Source of the DNA: Chara braunii
Lineage: Eukaryota; Streptophyta; Charophyceae; Charales; Characeae
Assembly: GCA_003427395.1 (NCBI GenBank)
Contig: BFEA01000909.1
Span: 212,672 to 273,064, forward strand
Direction of reading: 5' to 3'
DNA length: 60,393 bases
Below are positions 1-11,940 of the stretch, one piece after another. The notes beneath the pieces were generated by a model. The model was not told the DNA's origin and searched no databases. It saw nothing but the letters and a program-made list of their open reading frames with translations. Each line of letters begins with the position of its first letter. The first letter of the stretch is position 1. Both the position numbers and the translations under genes were made by a program.

Positions 1-14
1 TCAATCAATCAATT

Positions 15-48
<34 letters not shown>
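1..48. repeat. (AATC)n microsatellite
   Basis: The window opens inside a run of the tetranucleotide TCAA/AATC with one TTAA interruption. The same tetranucleotide array recurs four times between 57729 and 59490. Confidence 0.95.
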
Positions 49-49
<1 letters not shown>

Positions 50-386
50 CCCTTTTTTTGTTTATTTGTTTTCAAATTTTGCATCTTTTTTTTTTTTTAA
101 AACACCTTATTTCCCTGCGAAAAAAACAGAAATCCATTTTAAAAAAAAACGCAGGTCGACTCGGGGACCATATATCTCATGATAAAAAATGAAAAAAAAA
201 ATCCTTCTTTTCTTTATATATATATATTTTTTAATTTTATTTAAATCGATTTTAGTTTTTGATTTTTTTAAAATCCGAAACAAAGTAGGATTCAAAAAAA
301 ATTAAAATAGGAGTGTAGGATTTTCAGAGCCCTACACCCCCATATATATATTTGTTTTTTTACATATTTTAGGGGGGAACAAAATA
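49..386. other. A/T-rich low-complexity sequence, no gene seen
   Basis: Long A and T runs and TATATA stretches fill this interval. The only ORF is a lysine- and phenylalanine-rich minus-strand reading of the homopolymers, which I do not regard as coding. Confidence 0.7.
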
Positions 387-664
387 TATTTAAAAAACAG
401 GCCGCGAACAAGGCCTCATCGGCCGAGGCCACGACCGAGAATCTTGGCCGCAGCGGCCAAAATGCCCGCGGCCTAGACCGCGGGTGTCACATAGGCCGTG
501 GGTGCCACCGAGTGTTGATGAATTGAAGCGCAACACCCAGGCAATAAGCGAGGATGTATTGCCATCGGCTCGGCTATTAGTCTGCTGAACTTCACTCGGC
601 CTTGATATGCCCCTATGGCCACACCCACTGGTGTTAGGGAGAAAGCGTCGGAAATTACGGCGAG

Positions 665-1268
665 TTGGTTGCACGCCATCGGGAGGAGGTAGACATCCTA
701 AAGGACATGAGGATTCATACACTTAATATGAGGCGTGAGGTCGAGCAAGAGAACATTAAGATTCGTGAAGGGAAGGGTAAGGAAATTGAAAGGTTAAAGG
801 AGGCACTTGCACGTGTGCAGTTGGTAATAGAAAATAGGATGAAGTCATTAAGCACGAAGGATAATTCGCGGAAGTTGACGGCTACAGATTTGCGGCAACG
901 ACTAGAAGTTGTGGCCAACATTGACGTTAGGCGCTCCGTGAAAGGAAAAGCTGCAGCCACCCCCTCCAGCAAGGAGAAGGCGATCAATGAAAGAGAAACG
1001 TTTCTTCAAGAGTGTCGACGAGACCTGGAGAGTCGTGAAGACCAAGAAGAAGGATGCAGTTATGGCTATTCGTGCCGAAGAAGGAATCACGTATGTCAAT
1101 CCTGAAACTACCAGGGAAGAAATAGCTCAACTCCGTACACGAAGAGAATGTGACAATTTGCCACCTGGAAAAACCAAGGGAGTTGTTATTCAAGAGATTA
1201 CTGATACAGACGATGGTCAGAGCGAAGACCTCGGTAAGTTCGACGGGGAAGATGCAAACACTTCTTAG
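665..1268 (+). pseudogene. Broken coiled-coil protein fragment, function unknown
   Basis: Two overlapping plus-strand frames look like parts of one protein. The first (665-1105) gives about 110 residues of a charged, leucine-spaced helix that looks like a coiled coil, followed by a basic stretch. It then degenerates into a Cys/Arg-rich tail. The second frame (987-1268) takes over with a better-looking continuation containing a KTKKK basic patch, NPETTREEIAQL and an acidic end. A frameshift between about 1015 and 1050 joins them best. A GTAAGT splice-donor-like site lies at about 1231, so the true exon could end there instead of at the stop. I do not recognise the family. It could be a fragment of a host gene or of a retroelement Gag. 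No start context or partner gene is visible. Confidence 0.4.
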
Positions 1269-1269
1269 G

Positions 1270-2886
1270 GTCATCCCCCGACGCGACTTATTTATGAAAT
1301 ATTGTTAAACTCTGCACTTGTAAACGTGAGTTTTCTTCGAGTAAGCTACGATATCGTTTCTAGAATTGTCTGTTGTGTTTGGCTGTTATAGGGTTTACCC
1401 TCATTGGCGAAATACGCTGGGCGACCATGTTTAGTCAGTGTTTCTCTTTTATGCATGCATGTGGGTATGATTTGGATAGATCTGAGGGGCTACTTGTCTA
1501 TGTGTTAATCTCTCCTTGGTGTAGGCACACCTATGTCGTGAGCACTACGTGGGATTTGCATACGCACTGGTGTGAGCATATCTATAGGACATATAATGCT
1601 ACAATCGCTAGTCGTAGGGATCGCAATGAAAGGTTGTACCGTTGGCTGAGGAGATGTGGGGTGCATCGTTATCATCTGAAAAATTGTCGTTCCGATCTAT
1701 CTCTATTCTAAAGATGACTTATTAGGAATCGAACAATTTTTTATTCGGACCACTAATTCTTCCTCTAATATTTGTGATAGGGTTTGCAGATCTAAAAGAA
1801 GGAGACGGGGAGTCCGAGAGAGACTAAGGATTAAGAAGAGGGCGGATGCATGCCCGGGTGACCGTGTTGTAGTTGGATCGCTTCTTACCTTTTATTCTAC
1901 TATTGTTGCTACCTTACTTAGCTTACAACTTATTCTTGAGGATTGCAAAGAACGTATTACCACTTGATGTGTAGTCTCATGCAAAGGGGCTGATGGTTTG
2001 GTGGACAAGTGTGATCTGATTAAGCGCTTGTATGGTACGTCGTCTATTTCACACAAATTTGGGAGCGGACAACTGAAGAGAAGTCGTAGTTGGCTTAGCG
2101 ATGGAATCATGATACGCTTTGACAATATTGTTCCCTTCCTTTGGAGGCCACTAGTCTATAAAGAGTCGCTGGTCAAACTGTTGAGTCATTCCGACCCAAC
2201 CGGCGTCACATAAAGCTCTATATAACTAGGACTTCGAGAAATTAGTTTTTGCTTTTTCTGCAATTCGTATTTTCCATGAGAAACGAACAAGAGGTAGACT
2301 TAGATATATTATTTCTAGGACCATCAATACTTGCCTTGGGGTGTGCATAAGGGAGCGACTTGTGATTCAACTGGTATATGATCCCGTCTACAATAAGGCT
2401 GGTGTACGCAAGTTGGATGCAGGGTTGATTGGTATCCTGGAGATTCTGTATGCATGGAATGAACTTCTTGTGAGAAGACTCAGGGTCGTTTGGTGTCGTT
2501 TTCGTACCAAATACCCTTACAAGGGTATTTGGCGTGTTTCCTACAAGTCACGTCGGTGTAGCCTCGCCCGCCCGACGGCGTGCGTGCGAGAGGAAGCATA
2601 GGTCCTCGTCAGGATGTGTGGCGCGCGCAAGTTGGTGACAGCGATGCGCAACTATGCGCTACCTGAACGTGCAAGGCGTCACGGCCGGCGGGACACCCGA
2701 TGTCTATTTATATTTTGTACTAAATTATTGTTGTATTATTTTCTGTAGGCTTCGGCATTTTTCTTAATTCGGACGTGACGCCGAACTTAACGGTCGTCAC
2801 AGCGGTTGAGGACCTTGAGCACGCACCTCGTGTGGCGGGCACGTGTAATTGGGATGCCGGCGAAAGTCCTCCACCGTGCCGCTGCT
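1270..2886. other. No recognisable gene
   Basis: This stretch has moderate GC and scattered short ORFs of 70-112 codons (for example 1373-1711, 1998-2213 and 2341-2601) with no recognisable motif, no shared frame and composition like the surroundings. I see no RNA gene or repeat structure. Confidence 0.5.
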
Positions 2887-3057
2887 GAGAACAGGGTGCA
2901 GCCAGAGATCAAGTTTGTAGTTACACTTGAGGAGAATGGGCCGCTAGTGTTGAACGTATATGACCTACGTTTTGGGTCCGGTAAGGTCGCGTGGGGCATG
3001 TTGTATTCGCGGGATTGCCTGAAGCACGGTCACAAACCGTGTTTGGGACTGCGTCGG
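2887..3057. repeat. Dispersed repeat, copy 1
   Basis: About 170 bp here align with 40975-41150. The shared core starts at GGTGCAG and runs through a block reading NVYDLRFGSG in one plus-strand frame. Differences fall at all codon positions, so I treat it as a repeat and not as a gene. Confidence 0.6.
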
Positions 3058-3973
3058 GGTCACCCCCTGGTAGCATTACGGGGAACCTCGTAGCGGCCAC
3101 ATCCGTGCTCAAGCCTCTAACAAAGGGAACGTGTGGGAGCTGCACCCACCAGCCGATGCGGTACCTACTGCAGCAGGTCGGTGGTAGCGGCTAGGGGGTT
3201 CAGCCGGTAGCCTTTGGGGCCGAGCGTCTTAGGGTGGGCCGGTCACTGTTCCTCCCCTCCAGTTCTCTCCCCCTATGAGCGTCGGCGGCCTCGGCAGGGA
3301 CCAGCGGTGTCGGAGCGAATACCCTCACAAGGGTATCCGCCCTGGTTTTTGCAAATGACAGAAAAAAAAAAATGGTTCTGGTCAGCATAAGCCAGACGAG
3401 GTACGGCCGCGTTCGGGACCCGTCCTGACTTAGTTAGAGGGTATGTGGGCGCGCAATATTGAGGCGCGCGTGTGATTTTTCTGGTTGAGTGGGCGGCCGG
3501 CCTAGTCGGTCGACCCGGATCGTGCCATAGGGTGGCTAAAGGGGGGGCAAAGGTTCGTTTTTGGTTGGCATGCGTGACCGACGGTAGGACTGGCGCACGG
3601 GGTGGCGTGAGGGATGGCCACGGCACGGTCTAAGTAGGTGGGTGCGGGTGCCTGGTGTTGACACGCCGACAGCGGTAGGAGAGGAGGGCCTAGGCTGTGG
3701 CTCCCAGGCCTAGGCACGACGCGACACCACTTCATGTTGGAATCCGCGCCTAGTTATCCCAAGCAGGGGCATAGCCCTATAGGTTATGGTGCTGGATTAC
3801 TGGTACAGAGGTTTGGGGATTGAGGCTGGTAGGCAGCAACAAGGGAGCATTGGAGCAGCAGAAGGCTAAGGGGTTGAGGGTCTTGTGGGACTATCCCCCT
3901 TTTTTTTTGTCGGGGAAGCCCGGGTACGGGCCCTGCCCCTTGGCGCTATGGGAACCTGGACGTTCCACCCCCT
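3058..3973. other. GC-rich flank of the 5' LTR, no gene seen
   Basis: GC-rich sequence with several short shadow ORFs on both strands. Nothing here aligns to the region just upstream of the homologous boundary in the other LTR (before 23683), so this is flanking DNA or a replaced piece of the LTR. Confidence 0.5.
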
Positions 3974-4439
3974 CCCGATCGTGCCGTGGGGTGCTGGGTC
4001 GGTGCTGTTTTCTTTCTGTTTTTTGTCTAGGGTCTACGGCCTACGCCTGCCTTTCGCAACCCGGCACTGGGCCGGCGGCCCGTGATTCCCACTAGTAACC
4101 GTGGAAGGGGTGGACAAGGAGACCGCGCGGCTTTTGGGGCTGCCACAGGGCATCGCCCGGTCCGATCCGTTGGGACACTGGTATAAGATTGGGGCACAAA
4201 GATCCACAACGAATCTGGACGCGGGTTGGGCCGGGTGCATACGGAGAAGGGGGGGGGGCGTCGACCGGTGTGAGATCCTCCAGGATATCCCAAACATTGG
4301 AACGATACAGAGTGGGATTGCATGGCCGTGCGCAAAGGGGGGGGTCCGACGGTCGGACGTTTTCCTTTCCCCCAACATTCGAAGGCCGTCGGGTCATACG
4401 GCGCGGGAAGGCTGAGGGCGTCAATAACAGGAAGGGAGT

Positions 4440-5688
4440 CGGGTTGGCCACCCGTCAGGGTGGCGTGCAGAGGGCCAAAGCAACCCGGACGCAGGCCGCG
4501 CCGGGTGCGTACGAGCTAAGGAGCGCGGACTGGGCAGAGAGGCCGGGCGGCCGTTGGTACCGCCTCGGGGTACTACCCCGGCTAGAGGTTGCGGGGCAAG
4601 CATCTAAGAAATCGGGACGATACAGAGAAGGCTAGCATGGCCCCTGCGCGAGCTGTGCCGGTATCGGGGAGGGAACGAGCTGTACGGAGCCGGTTGGAGT
4701 TGAGGAGCGGGCCGAGCTGTGCCGGTATCGGGGAGGGAACGAGCTGTACGGAGGCTATGGCGGAATGCTGAAGGAAGGAAAGCGGGAGCGAACGTGGGCG
4801 TGGGTTAGTGTCGGGTGCATGTCGAGGAAGGAGGGGTGCTGCGGTAGGGGGACTAAGAGGTAGCGGGGGGACGAGCACGGCGGGACAGGCGGTGAGTGCA
4901 GGAGGGGTCGGACCTGGTCGACGAATCGAGCCAGGTGCAGGCGGGGTAGTAGGCGCAGCAGACGTAGGTGCTAAGACAGCGAACGGAGGAGCGCAGCGCA
5001 AAGCAGGCAGCGGTAGGGGCGGGGCAGTAGCTGGAACAGCCTGGATGATGGAGGGAAAAGGGAATGAACCTGGCCGCGAGTTCGCGCCGGGTACACTCGG
5101 AGGGAGTAACGATGGAGAAGGGGCATAACTCGTCCGTTGAGGAACGGATTTGGGCGGGGAAAAGGGCTGCATGGGGTTTTTTTGGCATGGCGACCTCGAT
5201 TATGAGGTTGGTATTTGTAGAGGGTTAGTAAGGTAGGAGTTAACGATGGAGAAGGGGCATAACTCGTCTGTTGAGGAACGGATTTGGGCGAGAAAAAGGG
5301 CTGCATGGGGTTTTTTTGGCATGGCGACCTCGATTACGAGGTTGGTATTTGTAGAGGGTTAGTAAGTTAGGAGTTAGAAGAAAAGACTGCTGCGCGGGAG
5401 ATCGCGGGAGCAGAGGTGAAGTAAAGCTTCGTCACGGCTTGGTCGCTTCGTGACGATCTTCGATGACGAGGGAGTCGTTTTTTTTGGGTTTTGCGGGCGT
5501 GCGACTTCAGTGGCGCAGTCAGATCCACTATTCGAGTAGAGGTTCTAACGGTATGAGAACGTAAGGCTGCTCGGTGAGTACAAGGTGTGTATGATGAAAG
5601 TAGGCGATGTATATTTCCGCGTTTTTGCGGAGGATTCATTCGATTTTGCTCAGCCTACCATATGAGGTAGCGTGAGAGGAGTTGCGAG
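4440..5688 (+). repeat. LTR segment absent from the 3' LTR, with tandem hairpin units
   Basis: This segment has a 39-bp direct duplication (about 4650 and 4712, beginning CGAGCTGTGCCGG) and two tandem units of about 150 bp near 5120 and 5255. Each unit carries a GTTGAGGAAC hairpin followed by a TTTTTTTGGCATGGCGACC block. Related hairpin units occur at 30395-30795, so the segment probably belonged to the ancestral LTR. The 3' LTR probably lost it by recombination between the two copies of CAGGAAGGGAGTCG that flank it. Confidence 0.55.
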
Positions 5689-7085
5689 TCGTTGGATACT
5701 TACCTCTTAGCCGCGTATGTGGCTGCCCCTCGCTGTCACAGTAGCGCTCTTCTTCCCGCCCAAATCTTCGCCTCGCTCATGATGGTCGAGGCCTCGGTCG
5801 TTGCTCAAGGTGTGGCCTGAAGCTCGCGTTCATCATGGCGGCTTGGTAAGAAAGGGGGGGGTTACGGGCTGAGTACCTGTCTGTGGGCCAGAAAGTTAGT
5901 TGGTTGTTCTCTGGTGGGAACAGCCTGCCTACAGAGCGAGGACGCAGAGAAGGACAAGGAAACGGGGGTGATGACATGAGGGTACGTACGTGAGCCTTAT
6001 CGGACCAGCGGACCCATCCGAATCCGCAAACAGAGATTGGAGGCGACAATCGCTTGCCGGTTGGGCTGTTGGATAAACCAGAGCTGCTAAACAGCGCTGG
6101 GGCATGGCGGGTTCTGCATCATAAGCTGCTGCAGAGTCCAGCGGTTGTATGCAAGGTATTGATGGAAGCTGTTGCTGGGTTACTTGCTGAAGTAGCAATG
6201 AGCTGCTGCTGACTGTCGTTGTCCGTTACGACCCGATTGCAAACTGCAGCTGGTGTTGGGTTGGGGCACGGTGGCTATTAGGGAAGGGGAAGGGCAGATT
6301 GTGAAGCTGCATCACCCTTGCTGCTCCTTTGCTGAGGATCCCACGGCTTGCCCTGACCACCATACTACGGCAGTGTTTGCGAAGTCTACTGCGGACTGTT
6401 GCGTCACTCTGGGTACAACTGTTGTCGCTATTGGTTGGGCACAGGGCATAAGCAGCTGCTGACTGTGCCCAGACTGTTGCTGCGTTCGAGGACTGTGACG
6501 ACGGGCTGCTGTGTTGTTGCCTGGTGCACTCGCGTGAGCCGCCGTATGCTTGCTGCGCTGTACACCGCTCTGCCTTTTGTGGTTGTGCCTTTAGCTGTGC
6601 GTCTTGATGTCAATTGTGGATGTGTATTTTGCTACTGCAGTTGCTGAGTTGACTGCGGGTTGGCTGTTCGCTGCAAAAGGCGGAAAGTGTGGGAAGGAGA
6701 TGAAGTCAGGGGCTTGAGAGGAGGGGCAAATGCTGCGATTTGAGAGCTCGCCAGGGGATTGATTGCGGCAGTTTGACTCAGGATTGGCCAAGCTGCGACT
6801 GTTGGCCGCCATTGCGGGGCCCTCAGGCGATCGAAGGTATCAAGGCCCTCTCCCACGAGTCTGAGTCCACCATTCTTGTATCTGAGAGACTAAACCTTTC
6901 TACTTCTGCCCTTCTTTCTCTAAGTTTAGTCCATTGGTTCTGAGAGGAAGGTGGCAGGCAGGATTGCAACCCGTAATCCGCGCCAAGGCCTTTGTGGGAG
7001 GTTGCCCCACCGATTGCGGGAGCTCTGCCGGAGCCTAGGCGAGGCTCAAGAGGCAGGGAACTGAAAGGTAACCATTTGCTTTCCC

Positions 7086-7092
7086 TCTATAT
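7086..7092 (+). promoter_or_regulatory. TATA-like box in the LTR
   Basis: CTATATA lies in a pyrimidine-rich context that is preserved at about 9709 and 25592. CTATAAA occupies the equivalent place in the diverged LTR at about 32530. An AATAAA follows about 110 bp downstream (7197). This could be the U3 promoter and R-region polyadenylation signal, but no transcript evidence is available. Confidence 0.3.
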
Positions 7093-7329
7093 ACCCTGAC
7101 ATAACCCCTACCTATACATCTTGTTGTGTTTGACTGAGTATGTTGCCTGTACCCCTATTTTGACTTTGGATTAACGGGCAGGGCACAAGTCAGATTAAAT
7201 AAAGGAATGTGTGTGCAATCGCAATTTCAGTTTGTTGATTGCCCGAAGGCAGATTGTGAACACAAGGGGGTTGCATCTGGGGGAAGGGTAGGGTGAAAGG
7301 TGGTTTTGCTTGAGCCTGAATGGGTCCTA

Positions 7330-8105
7330 TGGGGTAAGATATATTCATAAGATTGGACGGTCTGATTGCTCTGAATTGCGACGGTTTGCCTGTGGTTGAC
7401 TTTTCAGGGGCCGAACCTGTACCGTAAGATTTGAGGGTTTGGCTGCCATGTTTGGTTGGGGGGTGTTCTGTTTCTTTTGTTTTTGGTCGAGGAGGTCTGA
7501 GCAAGTCCATAAGATTGGACGACTCAGCCCCTTCCTGTTTTGTTCTGAGGGGGTAACTCTTGCTGAGAGCGAAGCATGTCCTTAAGATTGGACGACTTTT
7601 GACTTATGCCACACACAGTTGGATAAGAGAGAATCGAAACTGGCAGAGGACCAGACCAGTTCTGTAAGATTGGACGGTCTGGCCCAATGCCTCGCACATG
7701 CTGGAACCCAAAAGGTTAAATTTTGGCTATACCTTATACTATCCTATGTATGAACAGGCTAGCCACCAAGCATGGGTTCCATAAGATTGGACGGCCTGGC
7801 TATAGCTTATCATAAAATGAAGAGAGTATAACTAAGAGTATAACTTAAAGGTAACCCTGGGCAGGCCGGGCCTTGTTCTAAGATGAACGACTCAGTCCTA
7901 TGCCCAGCAGTTGAACACTCAACGCAGAAAGATATATATAATCTGGATATTAAACAGCTCCGGGCGGTTAAGCCTTGCTTCTAAGATGAACGGCTTAGTC
8001 ATACGCCCAAAGGAAGAAAGAAGTAGTCGTGCAACCTGTTCGTGTATACTTAATGGCTGAGTCAGGCATGTTCCATAAGATTGGACGGTTTGACTTTATG
8101 CCTTA
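7330..8105 (+). repeat. Hairpin array A in the 5' LTR (9 units)
   Basis: TAAGAT apical loops start at 7348, 7425, 7510, 7583, 7665, 7782, 7879, 7982 and 8076. Most are enclosed by short inner stems, such as GTCCA/TGGAC and GTTC/GAAC, and by variable outer stems, such as CTGAG/CTCAG and TAAGCC/GGCTTA. One unit present in the other two copies is missing at the start of this array. Confidence 0.7.
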
Positions 8106-8983
8106 TGTAAGTGGGGTATAAGGGATAAAGCATTGAAAGATTATGAACTATTGTCTGTTCATGTACGCTTTTGGATGGTGAGAGTACTTACCTTTGTGGC
8201 TTGGCATTGCATGTGGCTGATTGAGGCTACTACTTGGGTAGAGTTTTAGTTTGAGAGGTAGTCGCTTTGGAGGCTCGCCACGTGCTAGAGCGATAGGAGT
8301 TAGTTTCAATTTCTACATTCTCTTGGCTAAGTTTATTTTTCTTAGGTCAATTCTTGCATTTTTTGGGATCTTTTATTATACTTGGCTTTGTATAAATTTT
8401 TGATAAGCTACTTTCTGTACGGGAAGCGCTGCCGAAATTTCTGCAAATTCAAGGAGTTAGTCAAACTTTGACTTGTCAAAGTTCAATTTGTCTAAAGTTT
8501 ATATATGACTTAGTAAAAATTTGGAAAGCCTCATTTTCTAAAGGGAATGCTGCCCAAATTTTTGCTAATTCGGAGAGTTAGACACAATTGAACTTTAGAT
8601 AGTCAAAAACTATTTCTGTTTTTCATATTAGGCCTGATATAAATTCTGGAAAGACACTTTTCCTACGAGAAGCGCTGCCGAAATCTTCTTGATTTAGAGG
8701 AGTTGGATTATATTTTGACAGGTGACGATTTTGGCGATCCAGTATTTACAGGGGAGATTATGTCAGGATCTACCTTTGCTTTGGGCACCTCTTAGGGGTA
8801 GACTCAAGCCTAGTGAGCCAAGATGATTTGAGTGAGAATGTGTTATGGAGTTGTATTCTCCATACACTTATAAATTTAGCTTGGGGATTGGCCTGTCCTG
8901 TGTTACAGGTCCTCTTGGTCGCTTGATTCAGGATTTGGACTAGATTCAGCTTGATCCTACAAGGATCATCTTCTATTATCACC

Positions 8984-9302
8984 AGGGTTGTCGAGCCCCG
9001 GCCCTGGGGCCCCGGCGGGGTTCCGGGGTTCCGGGGGTGGGCACCCCCAACCCCGGCTCCAGACCCCTCCGCAAAAAAAAAAAAATAAAAAAAAAATAAA
9101 AAAAAATCATAATAAAAAAAAAACATAGTGGGGGGTGCGCAGCGAAAGCGCGCACCACATGGGCTAAACCCCAAAAATGGGGTTTTATGCCCCACCCCGG
9201 ACCCCCCCCGGGGCCACACCCACCACTCGTGGGACCGGGGTAGCTGCTGGTGTGGGGCCGGGGGCGGGACCAACAGCCGGCGGGGGCGGGGTTGAGTGTT
9301 GG
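8984..9302. other. GC-rich block with internal A-rich tract
   Basis: About 320 bp with runs of G and C surround an A-rich tract (9072-9123). The block replaces the normal LTR continuation right after TCTATTATCAC and ends at a single N. It looks like a foreign repeat insertion or scaffold filler. I recognise no coding or RNA signature. Confidence 0.5.
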
Positions 9303-9303
9303 N
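9303..9303. other. Unresolved base (N)
   Basis: A single N sits exactly where the LTR sequence jumps backwards and starts to repeat, which marks an assembly join. Confidence 0.9.
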
Positions 9304-11940
9304 GAAAGTGTGGGAAGGAGATGAAGTCAGGGGCTTGAGAGGAGGGGCAAATGCTGCGATTTGAGAGCTCGCCAGGGGATTGATTGCGGCAGTTTGACCC
9401 AGGATTGGCCAAGCTGCGATTGTTGGCCGCCATTGCGGGACCCTCAGGCGATCGAAGGTATTAAGGCCCTCTCCCGCGAGTCTGAGTGCACCATTCTTGT
9501 ATCTGAGAGACTAAACCTTTCTACTTCTGCCCTTCTTTCTCTAAATCTAGTCCATTGGTTTTGAGAGGAAGGCGGCAGGTGGGATTGCAACCCGTAATCC
9601 GTGCCAAGGCCTTTGTGGGAGGTTGCCCCACCGATTGCGGGAGCTCTGCCGGAGCCTAGGCGAGGCTCTGGAGGCAGGGAACTGAAAGGTAACCATTTGC
9701 TTTCCCTCTATATACCCTGACATAACCCCTACCTGTACATCTTGCTGTGTTTGACTGAGTATGTTGCGTGTACCCCTATTTTGACTTTGGATTGACGGGT
9801 AGGGCACAAGTCAGATTAAATAAAGGAATGTGTGTGCAATCGCAGTTTCAGTTTGTTGATTGCCTGAAGGCAGATTGTGAACACAAGGGGGTTGCATCTG
9901 GGGGAAGGGTAGGGTGAAAGGTGGTTTTGCTTGAGCCTGAATGGGTCCTATGGGGTCAGACATGTCCATAAGATTGGACGGCCTGACCGCTGTGCTTTAT
10001 TTTCAAAATGCCTGGAGGGTCTGACCAGTTTCACAAGATTGGACGGTCTGATTGCGCTGAATTGCGAGGGTTTGCCTGTGGTTGACTTTTCAGGGGCCGA
10101 ACCTGTACCATAAGATTGGAGGGTTTGGCTGCCATGTTTGGTTGGGGGTTGTTCTGTTTCTTTTGTTTTTGGTCGAGGAGGTCTCAGCAAGTCCATAAGA
10201 TTGGACGGCTCAGCCCCTTCCTGTTTTGTTCTGATGGGGTAACTCTTGCTGAGAGCGAAGCATGTCCATAAGATTGGACGACTTTGGACTCATGCCACAC
10301 ACAGTAGGATCAGAGAGAAACGAACCCGACAGAGGACCAGACCAGTTTCGTAAGATTGGAGGGTCTGGCCCAATGCCTCGCACATGTTGGAACCCAAAAG
10401 ATTAAATTTTGGCTATACCTTATACTATCCTATGTATGAACAGGCTAGCCAAGCATGCGTTCCATAAGATTATACGGTCTGGCTATAGCTTATCATGAAA
10501 TGAAGAGAGTATAACTAAGAGTATAACTAAAGGTAACCCTGGGCAGGCCAGGCCTTGTTCTAAGATGAACGACTCAGTCCTACGCCCAACAGTTAAACAC
10601 TAAGCGCAGAAAGATATATATAATCTGGATATTAAAGAGCTCCCGGTGGCTGAGCCTTGCTTATAAGATGAACGCCTTAATCATACGCCCAAAGGAAGAA
10701 AAAAGTAGTCGTGCAACCTGTTCGTGTATACTTAATGGCTGAGTCAGGCATGTTCCATAAGATTGGACGATTTGACTTTATGCCTTATGTAAGTGGGGTA
10801 TAAGGGATAAAGCATTGAGAGATCATGAACTATTGTCTGTTCATGTATGCTTTGGGATGGTGAGAGTACTTACCTTTGTGGCTTGGCATTGCATGTGACC
10901 GAGTGAGGCTACTACTTGGGTTGAGTTTTAGTTTGACAGGTAGTCGCTTTAGAGGCTCGCCACATGCTAGAGCGATAGGAGTTAGTTTCAATTTCTGCAT
11001 TCTCTTGGCTAACTTTATTTTTCTTAGGTCAATTCTCGCATTTTCTAGGATCTTTTATTATACTTGGCTTTGTATAAATTTTGGTAAGCTACTTTCTCTA
11101 CGGGAAGCGCTGCCGAAATTTCAGCAAATCCAACTTGTCTAAAGTTTATATATGACTTAGTAAAAATTTGGAAAGCCTCATTATCTAAAGGGAGTGCTGC
11201 CCAAATTTTTGCTAATTCGGAGAGTTAGACAAAATTGAACTTTAGAAAGTCAAAGACTATTTCTGTTTTCCATATTTGGCCTGCTATAAATTCTGGAAAG
11301 GCACTTTTCTTACGGGAAGCGCTGCCGAAATCTTCTTGATTTAGAGGAGTTATATTATATCTTGACAGGGGACGATTTTGGCGATCCACTCTATATAGGA
11401 GAGATCATGCCAGGATCTACCTTTGCTTTGGGCACCGCTTAAGGGTAGACTCAGGCCTAGTGAGCCAGGATGATTTGAGTGAGAATGTATTATGGAGTTG
11501 TATCTCCATACACTTATGAATTTAGCTTGGGGATTGGCCTGTCCTGTGTTACAGGTCCTCTTGGTCGCTTGATTCAAAATTTGGACTAGATTCAACTTGA
11601 TCTTACAAGGATCATCTTCTATTATCACTGATAACAGGTCGGTTGCCGATTCGTCGGTTTACGATTCAATTCCAACTCGCTTTCCATACTCAACCTAAAA
11701 GGCTCTGGCCCTGGTGACTTTATTGTTTGTTAAGGGTTTTACCCAGACTTTTATTGAATGGTCATTTGACAAAGGTGCTGAGTATTTAATTTTGGTTGGT
11801 TGGATCGGAGATTGGGGCTTGCATGGCTAAAGCGAGGGGTATGAGTATAGAGAATGGTTGGGGCTGACTCCGTGTAGTGCGTGGTTTGTTGTTCAATTCC
11901 CTGATGTGATTGCAGGTAGGCCCTGTGGTTCGGAATTTGG
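9304..11940 (+). repeat. 2.6-kb LTR segment identical to the 3' LTR
   Basis: This stretch reads the same as 25188-27824 at a constant offset of 15884 wherever I compared the two. Differences reappear from about 11945 and then occur every few tens of bases. It includes hairpin array A' (9954-10781), with ten TAAGAT-loop units. Confidence 0.8.

Noticed and set aside
1373-1711. 112-codon ORF as a gene
   Set aside because: It has no recognisable motif, an unusual Cys/Trp/His-rich composition and no supporting context.
3982-3983. TG at 3982 as the true LTR start
   Set aside because: Homology between the two LTR copies starts several bases before it, and no polypurine tract precedes the matching site at 23691.
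9361-11628. ORFs of 60-92 codons inside the LTRs, identical at 25245-27512
   Set aside because: They are conserved only because the DNA block is identical; in the more diverged LTR the frames are not kept.
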